Below, piece after piece: positions 14,100 to 24,254 of a stretch of 43,823 nucleotides of DNA (position 1 is the first letter of the stretch; every line of letters starts with the position of its first letter). The position numbers and the translations under genes were made by a program. The stretch lies in contig NZ_JACCHQ010000043.1 in the NCBI RefSeq assembly GCF_016031655.1, positions 1 to 43,823 of the forward strand. The letters run 5' to 3'. Below the pieces are notes generated by a model that made no database searches, was not told the origin of the DNA, and saw only the letters and a list, made by a program, of their open reading frames with translations. Source of the stretch: Bradyrhizobium glycinis. Its GTDB lineage: Bacteria; Pseudomonadota; Alphaproteobacteria; Rhizobiales; Xanthobacteraceae.

Positions 14100-15890
14100 A
14101 TGCTGGAAAAAGAGCTGCGTTCGATGATCGGTCAGGTGAAGGACGGGCGGATGGACCGCCGCGCCTTCGTCAAGCGCCTCGCCGCGGTCGGTTTCACCGC
14201 TCCCCTGGCCAACCAGCTCCTCGCGCTCGGCGGCGTTGCCATGGCGCAGAGCCCCGCGGTCTACAAGCCGACCAAGCGCGGGGGTGGCGGCCCTCTCAAG
14301 GTGCTGTGGTGGCAGGGGCCGACGCTACTCAATCCGCATTTCGCCACCGGCACCAAGGACCAGGACGGATCGCGGCTTTTCTACGAACCGCTCGCGAGCT
14401 GGGACGCCGACGGCAATCTCAACCCGATCCTCGCAGCAGAGATTCCTTCGCTTGCAAACGGCGGTCTCGCCGCCGATGCCAAATCGGTGGTCTGGAAAAT
14501 CAAGCCGGGAGTGAAATGGCACGATGGCAAGCCGCTGACTGCCGACGACTTCGTTTTCACTTGGCAATACGCCAGCGATCCCGCCACGGCTGCCGTCAGC
14601 ATCAGCACCTATGGTGATATTACGGTCGAGAAGGTGAGCGATCTTTCGATTCGCATCCTGTTCAAGACCCCGACGCCCTTCTGGGCCAACGCGTTTGTCG
14701 GCGCTTATGGATGCGTTCTCCCCAAGCATTTGTTCGCGGAGTACAAGGGTTCGAAATCCCGCGAGGCGCCGAACAATCTGACCCCGGTCGGCACCGGTCC
14801 TTATAAATTCGTCGAGTTCAAGCCGGGTGATGTGGTCCGCGGCGAACTCAATCCCGACTATCACATGCCCAACCGTCCGCATTTCGACACGATCGAGATG
14901 AAGGGCGGCGGCGATGCCGTCTCGGCGGCGCGCGCGGTGATCCAGACCGGCGAATTCGATTTCGCCTGGAACATGCAGGTCGAAGACGACGTGCTGCTGC
15001 GTCTGGAGAAGGGCGGCAAGGGCAAAACGGTCTATGCCACCGGTGGTGACATCGAGTTCATCGCCATCAATTTCACCGACCCCAACGTCGAGATCGACGG
15101 CGAGCGCTCCTCGATCAAGACCAAGCACCCGATCCTGTCGGATCCGAACGTGCGCAAGGCCCTCGCCCTGCTCGTGGATCGCGACTCCGTCAAGAAAGCG
15201 ATCTACGGCCGGGCCGGACGCACCACGGCGAACTACCTCAACGGTCCCGAAAAATTCGTCTCCAAGAACACCTCGTGGGAGTTCAACATCGAGAAGGCGT
15301 CGAAGATGCTCGATGACGCCGGCTGGAAGGTCGGCGCCGACGGCGTCCGCGAGAAAGACGGCAAGAAATTCAAGCTTCTGTATCAGACCTCGACCAACGG
15401 TCCGCGCCAGAAGACCCAGGCCATTGTCAAGCAGGCCTGTCAGAAGGCCGGCATCGACGTGGAGCTGAAATCGGTCGTCGCCTCGGTGTTCTTCTCATCG
15501 GACGTTGCCAACCCGGACACCTATCCCAAGTTCTATGCCGACATCGAGGAGTTCCAGATCCCGATGACGCAGCCGGATCCGGCCCTGCACATGCGCCGCT
15601 ACATCTCCGCCAATGTGGCCACCAAGGAGAACAAATGGCAGGGGCAGAACTTCCCGCGCTATGTCAACAAGGAGTATGATGACGCCATTGCTGCCGCCGA
15701 GACCGAGACCGATCCGGTCAAGCGCGCCGCGCTCTACATCAAGTGCAATGACCTGTTGTGGCAGGACACCGTGTTCATTCCGGTGATGCATCGCCTGCTG
15801 GTGGATGCCTGCTCCAACACGTTGCGGCCGGCGCTCTCGGGCTGGGCCAATCGGACCGACAACATCCAAGACTGGTACCGGGAGGCATGA
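14100..15890 (+). CDS. Peptide ABC transporter substrate-binding protein
   Basis: A 596-residue SBP_bac_5 (DppA/OppA class) protein. It has an N-terminal twin-arginine signal (DRRAFVKRLAAVGFTAPLAN, around residues 20-40, cleavage after AMA at about 50). The binding-protein core has the family sequence ADAKSVVWKIKPGVKWHDGK followed by PLTADDFVFTWQYASDP, and later VGTGPYKFVEFKPGD. It captures a peptide-like or amide ligand in the periplasm and delivers it to the two permeases encoded downstream. GGGGGA is 6 bases before the ATG at 14100, so the longer upstream frame is rejected. It is the first gene of a five-gene operon with the two permeases and two ATPases. Confidence 0.92.
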   Translation: MLEKELRSMIGQVKDGRMDRRAFVKRLAAVGFTAPLANQLLALGGVAMAQSPAVYKPTKRGGGGPLKVLWWQGPTLLNPHFATGTKDQDGSRLFYEPLASWDADGNLNPILAAEIPSLANGGLAADAKSVVWKIKPGVKWHDGKPLTADDFVFTWQYASDPATAAVSISTYGDITVEKVSDLSIRILFKTPTPFWANAFVGAYGCVLPKHLFAEYKGSKSREAPNNLTPVGTGPYKFVEFKPGDVVRGELNPDYHMPNRPHFDTIEMKGGGDAVSAARAVIQTGEFDFAWNMQVEDDVLLRLEKGGKGKTVYATGGDIEFIAINFTDPNVEIDGERSSIKTKHPILSDPNVRKALALLVDRDSVKKAIYGRAGRTTANYLNGPEKFVSKNTSWEFNIEKASKMLDDAGWKVGADGVREKDGKKFKLLYQTSTNGPRQKTQAIVKQACQKAGIDVELKSVVASVFFSSDVANPDTYPKFYADIEEFQIPMTQPDPALHMRRYISANVATKENKWQGQNFPRYVNKEYDDAIAAAETETDPVKRAALYIKCNDLLWQDTVFIPVMHRLLVDACSNTLRPALSGWANRTDNIQDWYREA

Positions 15891-15916
15891 GCGCGGGCTA
15901 AACGGGATTCTTCCCT

Positions 15917-16876
15917 ATGAGTCAATATGTCCTGCGTCGCCTCCTGATTGCCGTTCCGAGCTTGCTGGCGATCTCGCTGGTGCTGTTCGTCGTGCTCGCG
16001 CTCGCGCCCGGCGATCCGTTCTCCGAGCTAGCCACCAATCCGAACGTGCCGCCCGAAGTGCAGGCGGCGCTCCGGGCCAAGTTCGGTCTCGACGATCCGA
16101 TCTACCTCCGCTACCTGCACTGGCTCAACGCCATGCTGCACGGCGACTGGGGCTTCTCCTTCGTCAGCCGGATGAACGTCGACACGCTGATCCTCCAGCG
16201 CCTGCCCGCCACGCTCTACGTGATCGGCTCGGCGCAGATCCTGGCGCTGCTGATCGCGATTCCGGTCGGCGTCTATGCCGCGACGAAACCGTATTCGCTG
16301 TTCGACCAGATCGCGAACACGCTCGCCTTCGTCGGCTTCTCGCTGCCCACCTTCTTCACCGGCATCCTGTTCATCCTGATCTTCTCGGTCACGCTGGACT
16401 GGCTGCCTTTCGTCTACACCACCGATATCAAGGCCACCGGCATCCGCTGGGTGCTGGAGATGATCCGTCAGGCGATCATGCCGGTGGCGGTGCTCGGCCT
16501 GTTCCAGGCGGCATCGATGACGCGCTTCGTGCGCTCGGCGATGCTCGACGTCATCCGGCTCGATTACGTCACCACGGCGCGGGCCAAGGGCCTCGGCCAG
16601 ACCACGGTGATCATCAAGCACGTGATGCGCAACGCCATGATCCCCGTGGTGACGCTGATCGCGTTGCAGATGCCCGCGGTGTTCGGCGGCGCCATCGTCA
16701 CCGAGCAGATCTTCCGCATTCCCGGCATCGGCTCGCTGCTGATCTCCTCCATCCTTTCCAACGACACGCCGGTGGTGATGGCCGTGACCTTCGTCTTCGC
16801 GTGCCTGGTCGTGCTGTTCAATCTCATCGCGGACGTGCTTTATGGCTGGCTTGACCCTCGCATCTCCCTCCGCTGA
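15917..16876 (+). CDS. Peptide ABC transporter permease (DppB type)
   Basis: A 319-residue inner-membrane protein beginning MSQYVLRRLLIAVPSLLAIS, the standard DppB/OppB N-terminus with a first transmembrane helix, then a periplasmic segment and five further helices. The FG/ DY-rich loop (DYVTTARAKGLGQTTVIIKH) carries the EAA motif that contacts the ATPase. It follows the binding-protein gene after 26 bases and overlaps the next permease gene by 35 bases, evidence for one transcript. It forms the translocation pore together with the DppC-type protein. Confidence 0.93.
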   Translation: MSQYVLRRLLIAVPSLLAISLVLFVVLALAPGDPFSELATNPNVPPEVQAALRAKFGLDDPIYLRYLHWLNAMLHGDWGFSFVSRMNVDTLILQRLPATLYVIGSAQILALLIAIPVGVYAATKPYSLFDQIANTLAFVGFSLPTFFTGILFILIFSVTLDWLPFVYTTDIKATGIRWVLEMIRQAIMPVAVLGLFQAASMTRFVRSAMLDVIRLDYVTTARAKGLGQTTVIIKHVMRNAMIPVVTLIALQMPAVFGGAIVTEQIFRIPGIGSLLISSILSNDTPVVMAVTFVFACLVVLFNLIADVLYGWLDPRISLR

Positions 16877-17758
16877 GCGGCGCGTCTACTCGCCCTGGCG
16901 CGAGACGTGGCGGCGCTACAGCCGTCATCGGCTCGCCGTGATCAGCGCCGTCCTGCTCCTCATTCTGGTGCTCGCCGTCGTGCTTGGGCCGTTCGTGTGG
17001 CGCGTGAAGATCAACGAGATCGATATTGTCGCGGGCCTGCAGGGTCCGTCGCTCGCCCACCCCTTCGGCACCGACGATCTCGGCCAGGACATCCTGGCGC
17101 GCATGATCTATGGCGGCCGCATCTCGCTCGCGGTCGGGCTCGCCGCGATGCTGGTCGCTGTCATCATCGGCACGCTGATCGGCGCGCTCGCTGGCATGTC
17201 GCGCGGCGCGCTCGGGCACGGGCTGATGTGGCTCACCGACCTGTTCCTGTCACTGCCGCAGCTGCCGCTGCTGCTGCTGCTGATCTATCTCTTCCGCGAC
17301 GGGCTGAAGCAGGTGTTCGGGCCTGAAGGCGGCATCTTCATCCTGATCGTGCTCGTGATCGGAGGTCTGCGCTGGATGCCCGTGGCGCGGCTGGTGCGTG
17401 CCCAGTTCTTGTCGCTCCGCGAAAAGGAGTTCGTCGAAGCTGCTCGCGCGCTCGGCGCCAGCCCGGTGCGGCAGGTGGTGCGGCACATCCTGCCCAATGC
17501 GGTCGGCCCGGTGATCATCGCCGGCACCATCGACGTCGCCGCCGCGATCATCGCGGAATCGACGTTGTCCTTCCTCGGCCTCGGCTTCCCGCCGGACACC
17601 CCGACCTGGGGCCGGCTGCTGTATGATGCCAAGGATTTTCTCGACATCGGCCCGCACTGGGCGCTGTTTCCGGGCGGCGCGATCTTCGTCGCGGTGGTCG
17701 CCATCAACTTCATCGGCGACGGCCTGCGCGACGCGCTCGATGCGCGACGGGTGATCTG

Positions 17759-17759
<1 letters not shown>
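16842..17759 (+). CDS. Peptide ABC transporter permease (DppC type)
   Basis: A 305-residue permease. The cytoplasmic N-terminus (SPWRETWRRYSRHRLAVISA) leads into helix 1, followed by the hallmark HPFGTDDLGQDILARMIYGG and five more hydrophobic segments. The EAA loop is EFVEAARALGASPVRQVVRH. This is the OppC_N plus BPD_transp_1 domain layout. Its start lies inside the preceding permease gene, and its stop shares one base with the ATPase start (TGATG), so translation is coupled. Confidence 0.93.
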
Positions 17760-18750
<991 letters not shown>

Positions 18751-18754
<4 letters not shown>

Positions 18755-19719
18755 GCGAGCCCTTGCTCCGCGTTAGCGGCCTGAAGAAACATTTCCCTGT
18801 GCTCGGCGGCCTCTTGTCGCGCCAGGTCGGCACCGTCTATGCGGTCGACGGCGTGTCGTTCTCGGTCAACCGCGGCGAGACGCTCGGTCTCGTCGGCGAA
18901 TCCGGTTGCGGCAAGTCGACGACCGGGCGCTGCGTGCTGCGCCTGATCGAGCCGACCGATGGCGAGGTCACCTTCGACGGCCAGGACGTGCGCAAGCTCG
19001 GCGGCAACGATCTGCGCGCGATGCGACGGAACATGCAGCTGGTGTTCCAGGATCCGTTCGCCTCGCTCAATCCGCGCATGACGGTCGGGGCCATTCTCGG
19101 CGAGGCCTTCACCATCCACAATCTCGCCTCCTCCCCGAAAGAGCGTGAGGAGCGCGTTGCGGGCCTCCTTGTCAAGGTCGGACTCAAGGCCGAGCACATG
19201 CGGCGCTATCCGCATGAATTCTCCGGCGGCCAGCGCCAGCGCATCGTGATCGCGCGCGCGCTCGCGGTCGAGCCGAAGCTGATCGTCTGCGACGAGCCGG
19301 TCTCCGCGCTCGACGTGTCGATCCAGGCCCAGGTCATCAACCTCCTGGAGGACCTCCAGGCCGAGCTGAACCTGACCTATCTGTTCGTCGCGCACGACCT
19401 CTCGGTGGTCGAGCACATCTCGGACCGCGTGGCGGTGATGTATCTCGGCCGCATCGTCGAGCTCGCGAAAGCCAGTGACCTCTACCGCAACCCGCAGCAT
19501 CCCTACACCAGGGCGCTGCTGTCGGCGGTGCCGGTGCCCGATCCCAAGCTGAAGCGCGAGCGCATCCGCCTCAAGGGCGACGTGCCTAGTCCGATGAAGC
19601 CGCCCTCCGGCTGCCACTTCCACACCCGCTGCCCGATCGCCCAACCCCGCTGCGCGGAAAGCGCGCCGCCGCTGAAGGAGGGCGCGGGCGGGCATTTCGT
19701 GGCGTGCCATCTGGCCTGA
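18751..19719 (+). CDS. Peptide ABC transporter ATPase (DppF type)
   Basis: A 322-residue ATPase, the partner of the DppD-type subunit. Walker A is GESGCGKST, the Q loop LVFQDPFASLNPRM, the signature FSGGQRQRIVIARALA, Walker B LIVCDEPVSALDVS and the H loop LFVAHDLSVV. The C-terminal Cys-containing region (GCHFHTRCPIAQPRC) is again present. It closes the operon. No clear terminator stands in the 83 bases before the convergent diguanylate cyclase. Confidence 0.94.
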
Positions 19720-19802
19720 CGAAACGCAGCTTCAGTCGAGCGGCAGGCCGTGCTCTTGGACATATCCTGCCGGATCGCGGACAACAAATCCGGCCGATCA
19801 GG

Positions 19803-21707
19803 TCATGCGCTTTTCGCGGGCCAAGCTATCACCTGGCCCGACATCACCAGCCGGTCTCGGCCGCTCTCCTTGGCGGCGTAGAGCGCACGGTCGGCGGTGG
19901 CGACCAGCGTGCTAGAGTCCATCGCAGTCTGGGACGGAAGAGCCGCAGCGCCGCCGACGCTCGCTGTTACCAGCCGGGAAGGCGGATTTTGTGCATGCAG
20001 CATGGCGAGATCGTGCAGCGCCTGGCGAATCCCTTCTCCGACCTCGGCGCAGCCTTCGGGGCCGGTGTTCGGCAGCAGCACGGCGAATTCCTCGCCGCCA
20101 TATCGCGCCGCGAGGTCGGCTGGACGCCTGGCCTGGGCGGATAGAATCCGTCCCAGCGCGCGCAGGCAGGCGTCGCCCGCCAGATGCCCGTAGAGGTCGT
20201 TGAATTTTTTGAAATGATCGACATCGATCAGCAGGAGCGAGAGCTGCGTTCCGTCGCGGCGAGCCCGCGCCCATTCGTCGGCGAGGCGGTCGTCGAAGGC
20301 GCGACGGTTGGCAAGGCCGGTGAGACCGTCGGTGGTTGCCAGCGAGGCGAGCCTGTCCTGAAGATCCTTCTGCTCGGTCATGTCGCGGACGACTGCGACG
20401 ACGCCATCGACCACGCCGCTGTCGGATGCCACGGTCACATGTAGCGCCGCCTCGGCCCAGATCTCGCCTTTGTCGCGATGACGCTGCCGATAGACGAACC
20501 GTGCTTCCTCCGCCTCGCCATTCTTCAGCGCGGCGATGGCCTGCTCGACCCGTTCCATGTCGTCCGCGTGAATGCCGGCCAGCGCCGAGGTGCCCAGCAG
20601 CTCTTCGGCCGACCAGCCGGTGATGCGTGCGCAAGAGGGAGAGACGTAGAGCAGCCGGTTATCCAGCCCGATCCGGGTCACCATGTCGCTGGATTGCTCG
20701 GCCAACAGGCGGAAATTGGCTTCCTTGGCGACCAGGGCCTGTGCCGTGCGCTGTCGCTGCAGCAATTGACGGACGAGATAGTAGCCGATCACCGCGATCA
20801 ACAGGACGAGTCCGGAGACGAAGCTCATGCGTGCTGCTGCTGCGCGCCGCCAGGGGGCGAGCACGTCGTCCTGCGACTTGCTCGCCAGCACCATCAGCGG
20901 ATAGCGGCTGCTGCGCTGGTAATAGCTTAGCCGCTCCACACCATCGATCGGCGATTTGAAATAATAGACCGCCGCGGCGGGGCGGCTTTTCCAGCTCCTG
21001 AACAAGGGCGCATCCGACAGGTCGCGTCCGACGAAGGCGCCGCTCTCGTCGCGGCTGCGCGCCAGCATGATGCCGCTGCCGTTGAGCAGAGATGCCGAGC
21101 CGTTCGGCCCGATGTCGAACCGCTCGTAGAACTTGACGAAATAGCTGACGTCGATCGTGAGCAGGGCAACGCCGGCGAAGCCGCCGTCGGAATCGTTGAT
21201 CCGGCGGGATGCGGTGATGATCCATTGGCCGCCGGAGCGGCTCTTGACGGGCCGCCCGATCAGCGTGCCCGTCTCCGGGGAATCGCGATGGCGCTGGAAA
21301 TAATCGCGGTCGCTGTTGTTGAGCTTGGAGAAGTCGAGGCGTTCCGTCGTGGCGAGCCAGCGGCCGGTTGCATCATACACGAAGATGCCGCGGATGCGGT
21401 CCGATGATTTGCGGATCGGCAGATAGGCTTGGAGCTTCATGATCGCGTCCGGACCCGTTCCGTCCATTTCCAGCCGATGGACCAGCCCGACAAGAATCGT
21501 ATCGGCGAGCTCGAACGTATCGTCCGCGTGCTGGATCAGCGAATGAGCAAGGTTGGTGACGTCGATCTCGGCGTTCCTCAGATCGGCGTTGCGCGCCTCC
21601 CATTCACGCCAGGCACTCAGGCCGAGGATCGCCACGCAAATCAGCACGACGAAGCCGGCCGCCCAGAGCGGAAGGCGCGTCTTGCCGAGTTCGCGGCTGG
21701 TGACCAT
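19803..21707 (-). CDS. Diguanylate cyclase, Cache-PAS-GGDEF
   Basis: A 634-residue membrane sensor. TM1 lies about 14-33, a periplasmic double-Cache-like sensor about 35-290 (contains DRDYFQRHRDSPETGTLIG and GVALLTIDVSYFVKFY), TM2 about 293-315, a PAS domain about 325-450 with a PAC tail (FVYRQRHRDKGEIWAE), and GGDEF about 460-620. The active site reads GGEEF, the accepted active variant, and an RxxD inhibitory site (RPAD) sits five residues before it, so feedback by c-di-GMP is likely. It makes c-di-GMP from GTP in response to an extracellular small ligand. The start at 21707 is an ATG; a TTG 57 bases earlier is rejected. It is convergent with the peptide importer. Confidence 0.92.
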   Translation of the reverse strand: MVTSRELGKTRLPLWAAGFVVLICVAILGLSAWREWEARNADLRNAEIDVTNLAHSLIQHADDTFELADTILVGLVHRLEMDGTGPDAIMKLQAYLPIRKSSDRIRGIFVYDATGRWLATTERLDFSKLNNSDRDYFQRHRDSPETGTLIGRPVKSRSGGQWIITASRRINDSDGGFAGVALLTIDVSYFVKFYERFDIGPNGSASLLNGSGIMLARSRDESGAFVGRDLSDAPLFRSWKSRPAAAVYYFKSPIDGVERLSYYQRSSRYPLMVLASKSQDDVLAPWRRAAAARMSFVSGLVLLIAVIGYYLVRQLLQRQRTAQALVAKEANFRLLAEQSSDMVTRIGLDNRLLYVSPSCARITGWSAEELLGTSALAGIHADDMERVEQAIAALKNGEAEEARFVYRQRHRDKGEIWAEAALHVTVASDSGVVDGVVAVVRDMTEQKDLQDRLASLATTDGLTGLANRRAFDDRLADEWARARRDGTQLSLLLIDVDHFKKFNDLYGHLAGDACLRALGRILSAQARRPADLAARYGGEEFAVLLPNTGPEGCAEVGEGIRQALHDLAMLHAQNPPSRLVTASVGGAAALPSQTAMDSSTLVATADRALYAAKESGRDRLVMSGQVIAWPAKSA

Positions 21708-21884
21708 CAGGCTTGCTCCAAATCGGAGCAAACCTCTCACTTTGGTCTTAACGGCCTGTTGCAATATCTGCGATGATTGTGCGGGGTCCGTACTCGACCG
21801 GGGAACCGTCGCTCTCTCGGTTCACACTCGTCGTCGGACGTTAACCACACCCCAGCCTGACGGCTTTGCTTGCCGTCCCCGGCG

Positions 21885-22106
21885 TCATTCCTCCAGCGTG
21901 AAGCCGACGCGCAGCGTCACCTGAAAATGACGTACGGCGCCGTTCTCGACATGACCGCGCGTCTGTACGACTTCGAACCATCTAATTTCGCGAACGGTCT
22001 TGGAGGCGCGGCTGACGGCGTTCTTGATCGCATCCTCGATCGATGTCTCGGACGATCCGACGAGGTCCAGAATCTTGTAGACGTGATCGTGCTCGGCTGT
22101 GGGCAT
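21885..22106 (-). CDS. Dodecin family flavin-binding protein
   Basis: A 73-residue protein that matches dodecin end to end: HVYKILDLVGSSETSIEDAI, then SRASKTVREIRWFEVVQTRG and HFQVTLRVGFTLEE. The flavin-stacking Trp (IRWFEV) and the Gln of FQVTL are present. Dodecins assemble into hollow dodecamers that bind riboflavin, lumichrome or FMN and buffer free flavin. GAGGGAAGG lies just upstream of the ATG at 22106. It appears monocistronic. The 274 bases upstream to the HNH gene hold no gene I can support. Confidence 0.93.
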   Translation of the reverse strand: MPTAEHDHVYKILDLVGSSETSIEDAIKNAVSRASKTVREIRWFEVVQTRGHVENGAVRHFQVTLRVGFTLEE

Positions 22107-22380
22107 GGCCTTCCCTCATTTGATATCTTGCCATCTGAAACATGCGTGGGGCGCAACGTGCGCAGGCGAGCGTGCCTGGCCCACGGTCTGAACGGTCGTG
22201 GAAGCTGTGGGTTCCCTGCTATGCGATGGCCCGCATGCACCAGCCGAGGTGGAGGGGCCGACGCCGGCCTGCCAAGTGCTGGGTATGGACAGGGTACGAC
22301 GCGACGGGACGATCGGCTCTCTCTGCCTCTGCGTGACGCTCGCCTTGCAGCGGGGATAGCAGAGCGCGCTGGCTAGCCCC

Positions 22381-22938
22381 CTACGGATCCAGCTCCGTAT
22401 CCCAGTACAGATAGTCCAGCCAGCTGTCGTGCAGATAGTTGGGCGGAAACAGGCGACCGTTGCGGTGGAGCTGGTGCACGGTCGGTGCGAAAGCGGTCTG
22501 GCGCGGAAACATCTTGGCTTGCGCCGGCGTGAGGTTGCCCTTGCGCAAATTACACGGCGAGCACGCCGCGACCACGTTCTCCCAGGTGGTCTGGCCGCCT
22601 TTGCTGCGCGGGATGATGTGATCGAAGGTGAGGTCTTCGGGCGAGCCGCAATATTGGCAGGCGAAACGATCGCGCAGGAAGACGTTGAAGCGGGTGAAGG
22701 CGGGGTGGGTGGTCGGCTTGACGAAGGATTTGAGCGAGACGACGCTGGGCAGCTGCATTTCCAGCGTGGGACTTCGAACCGCCTGATCGTAATGTGCGAC
22801 GATGTTGACGCGGTCGAGGAACACCGCCTTGATCGCGTCCTGCCACGACCACAACGACAGTGGGTAGTAACTCAGCGGCCGGAAGTCCGCATTCAGCACC
22901 AACACCGGCCAACTGCCTTGCGAGACATGTGCGTTCAA
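22381..22938 (-). CDS. HNH endonuclease family protein
   Basis: A 185-residue protein. The HNH nuclease motif occupies about 90-135: CQYCGSPEDLTFDHIIPRSK, then GGQTTWENVVAACSPCN and LRKG. The two CxxC knuckles bind structural zinc, and DHI plus the Asn and His positions form the beta-beta-alpha-metal nuclease site. The N-terminal part (PVLVLNADFRPLSYYPLSLW) is the conserved alphaproteobacterial RRXRR-less leader of this family. These proteins occur as single chromosomal genes rather than in restriction systems; the cellular role is not established. A 23-bp inverted repeat lies about 40 bases upstream of the start. Confidence 0.9.
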   Translation of the reverse strand: MNAHVSQGSWPVLVLNADFRPLSYYPLSLWSWQDAIKAVFLDRVNIVAHYDQAVRSPTLEMQLPSVVSLKSFVKPTTHPAFTRFNVFLRDRFACQYCGSPEDLTFDHIIPRSKGGQTTWENVVAACSPCNLRKGNLTPAQAKMFPRQTAFAPTVHQLHRNGRLFPPNYLHDSWLDYLYWDTELDP

Positions 22939-22974
22939 GTAACGCTCCCGGCCTCCAGTATACGCTGCGAAGCA

Positions 22975-22997
22975 GCATGTATTGACATACTACATGC
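22975..22997. promoter_or_regulatory. Inverted repeat upstream of HNH gene
   Basis: GCATGTA-N9-TACATGC, with perfect 7-bp arms, lies 37 bases before the HNH start codon, close to a TATACT hexamer (22962-22957 on the minus strand). It is placed to act as an operator. No regulator gene is adjacent. Confidence 0.45.
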
Positions 22998-23139
22998 AGC
23001 GTGACGGGATTGTGAAGCCCGTTGAGCGACTTATTCAGCCGCGGCCAATGCGGCGTCGGGGTGGCGGAGTGCCCAAAAACGCCGTGATTCCGAAGGGCCG
23101 GGCAAGGTTAGCCCGGAACCGCCGGTCACGCGCCGATGC

Positions 23140-24117
23140 TCATTCCGCTACCCGCTCGAGCTTCTGCAGGCAGCGCGTCGCGCGTACCGTGGCCGGCATC
23201 TCCTCGTCCGGAAAGCTGGTCTGCCAGTTGGTGACGCCGACCTCGCCGACATAGATATCGCCCTTCGAGTCCAGCGCGATGCCGTGCGGCGCGAGGAATT
23301 TGCCGCTGGCGACGCCCGGCCCCTCCTCCCCGCCGAGCCGCGCGATGCGATTTCCCTTGGCGTCCACGATCGACAGCCGCGGGCCGAGATTGGGCACATT
23401 GCGGTTGATGGCAAGGCCGGGGCCGAGCTCACCGATCACGAAGGTCGGGCTCTTGGCCCCGCCGCAGCAGCACAGCGCGCAGGGCCGGTGCAGATTGTTC
23501 CACTGCGTCTCGTATTTGCCCTCGGCGTCGAACACCTGGACGCGGTGGTTCTCGCGATCGGCAACATAGACCCAGCCGTCGGCATCGGTCGCGATATTGT
23601 GCACGATGTTGAACTGGCCGGGATCGGTGCCCGGCTCGCCCCAGCTCTTGATCAGCTTGCCGTCGGGCGTGAATTTGTGCACGCGCGCATTGCCATAGCC
23701 GTCGGAGACGTAGATCTCGCCGCTTGGCGACAGCGCGGTGTGGGTGCAGCGGTGGAACGGCTCGCCGCTCATGAACGGCGCCGGCTTTGCGGGAATGCCG
23801 ATCGTCAGCAGCACCTTGCCGTCGGTGGTGCATTTGCGCACGGTATGGTCGCCGTCGTCGGTGCAATAGAGATTGTCGTCGGCGTCGATATGCAGGCCGT
23901 GCGCGCGCGAGAACAGGCCTTCGCCAAAACTGCGCAGGAAATTGCCCTCGCGATCCAGCACCACCATTGGGTGGGCGCCGCGGTTGAAGACGTAGACGCG
24001 GTCCTTGCTGTCGACCGCGACTGAGGCGACGTCGGTAAGCTGCCAGCCGTCCGGCAATTTCGCGAAATTGTCGACGACGCGGTAGCGATGCTCGCCGGTG
24101 CCGAGAATGGCTGGCAT
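23140..24117 (-). CDS. NHL-repeat protein, peptidyl amidating-lyase-like
   Basis: A 325-residue beta-propeller protein built of about six NHL repeats, each of the form G-[FLI]-x-[FV]-D-x-[DE]-[GD]-x-[VIL]-Y-V (for example ASVAVDSKDRVYVFNRG, HGLHIDADDNLYCTDDGDHT, IATDADGWVYVADRENHRVQ). The arrangement resembles the peptidyl-alpha-hydroxyglycine alpha-amidating lyase (PAL) fold, and bacterial proteins are often labelled so, but most have unknown substrates. No signal peptide is seen. An unusual Cys cluster (Cys213, 216, 217, 218 in RPCALCCCGG) interrupts one blade. AAGGA lies about 7 bases before the ATG. It is the last gene of the leftward block that begins at 29959, but a stable hairpin separates it from the monooxygenase gene. 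Confidence 0.82.
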   Translation of the reverse strand: MPAILGTGEHRYRVVDNFAKLPDGWQLTDVASVAVDSKDRVYVFNRGAHPMVVLDREGNFLRSFGEGLFSRAHGLHIDADDNLYCTDDGDHTVRKCTTDGKVLLTIGIPAKPAPFMSGEPFHRCTHTALSPSGEIYVSDGYGNARVHKFTPDGKLIKSWGEPGTDPGQFNIVHNIATDADGWVYVADRENHRVQVFDAEGKYETQWNNLHRPCALCCCGGAKSPTFVIGELGPGLAINRNVPNLGPRLSIVDAKGNRIARLGGEEGPGVASGKFLAPHGIALDSKGDIYVGEVGVTNWQTSFPDEEMPATVRATRCLQKLERVAE

Positions 24118-24167
24118 GGGTGGTCCTTTCCTTCAGATCTTTCTGCCGTGCACGTCTGCATCCGCGT

Positions 24168-24247
24168 CGTCATTGCGAGCGCAGCGAAGCAATCCAGAAT
24201 CTTTCCGCGGGGGCAGTCTGGATTGCTTCGCTGCGCTCGCAATGACG
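24168..24247. repeat. Perfect 31-bp inverted repeat (REP/MITE-like)
   Basis: Arms 24168-24198 and 24217-24247 are exact reverse complements over 31 bases, starting CGTCATTGCGAGCGCAGCG and closing around an 18-base loop. This sequence type (CGTCATTGCGAGC...GCAATCCAGA) is a widespread bacterial intergenic repeat, very common in Bradyrhizobium. It lies between the monooxygenase stop and the NHL gene start, so it would form a strong hairpin in the shared transcript and may reduce NHL expression. Confidence 0.92.
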
Positions 24248-24254
24248 GTGTTAC

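Noticed and set aside
22107..22380. Plus-strand frame of 64 codons between dodecin and HNH genes
   Set aside because: Arg/Trp-rich translation without ribosome site or family resemblance.
23060..23140. GGGGTGGCGGAGTGC resembling a tRNA 5' part
   Set aside because: No anticodon arm, T arm or matching acceptor strand follows; it cannot fold as a tRNA.
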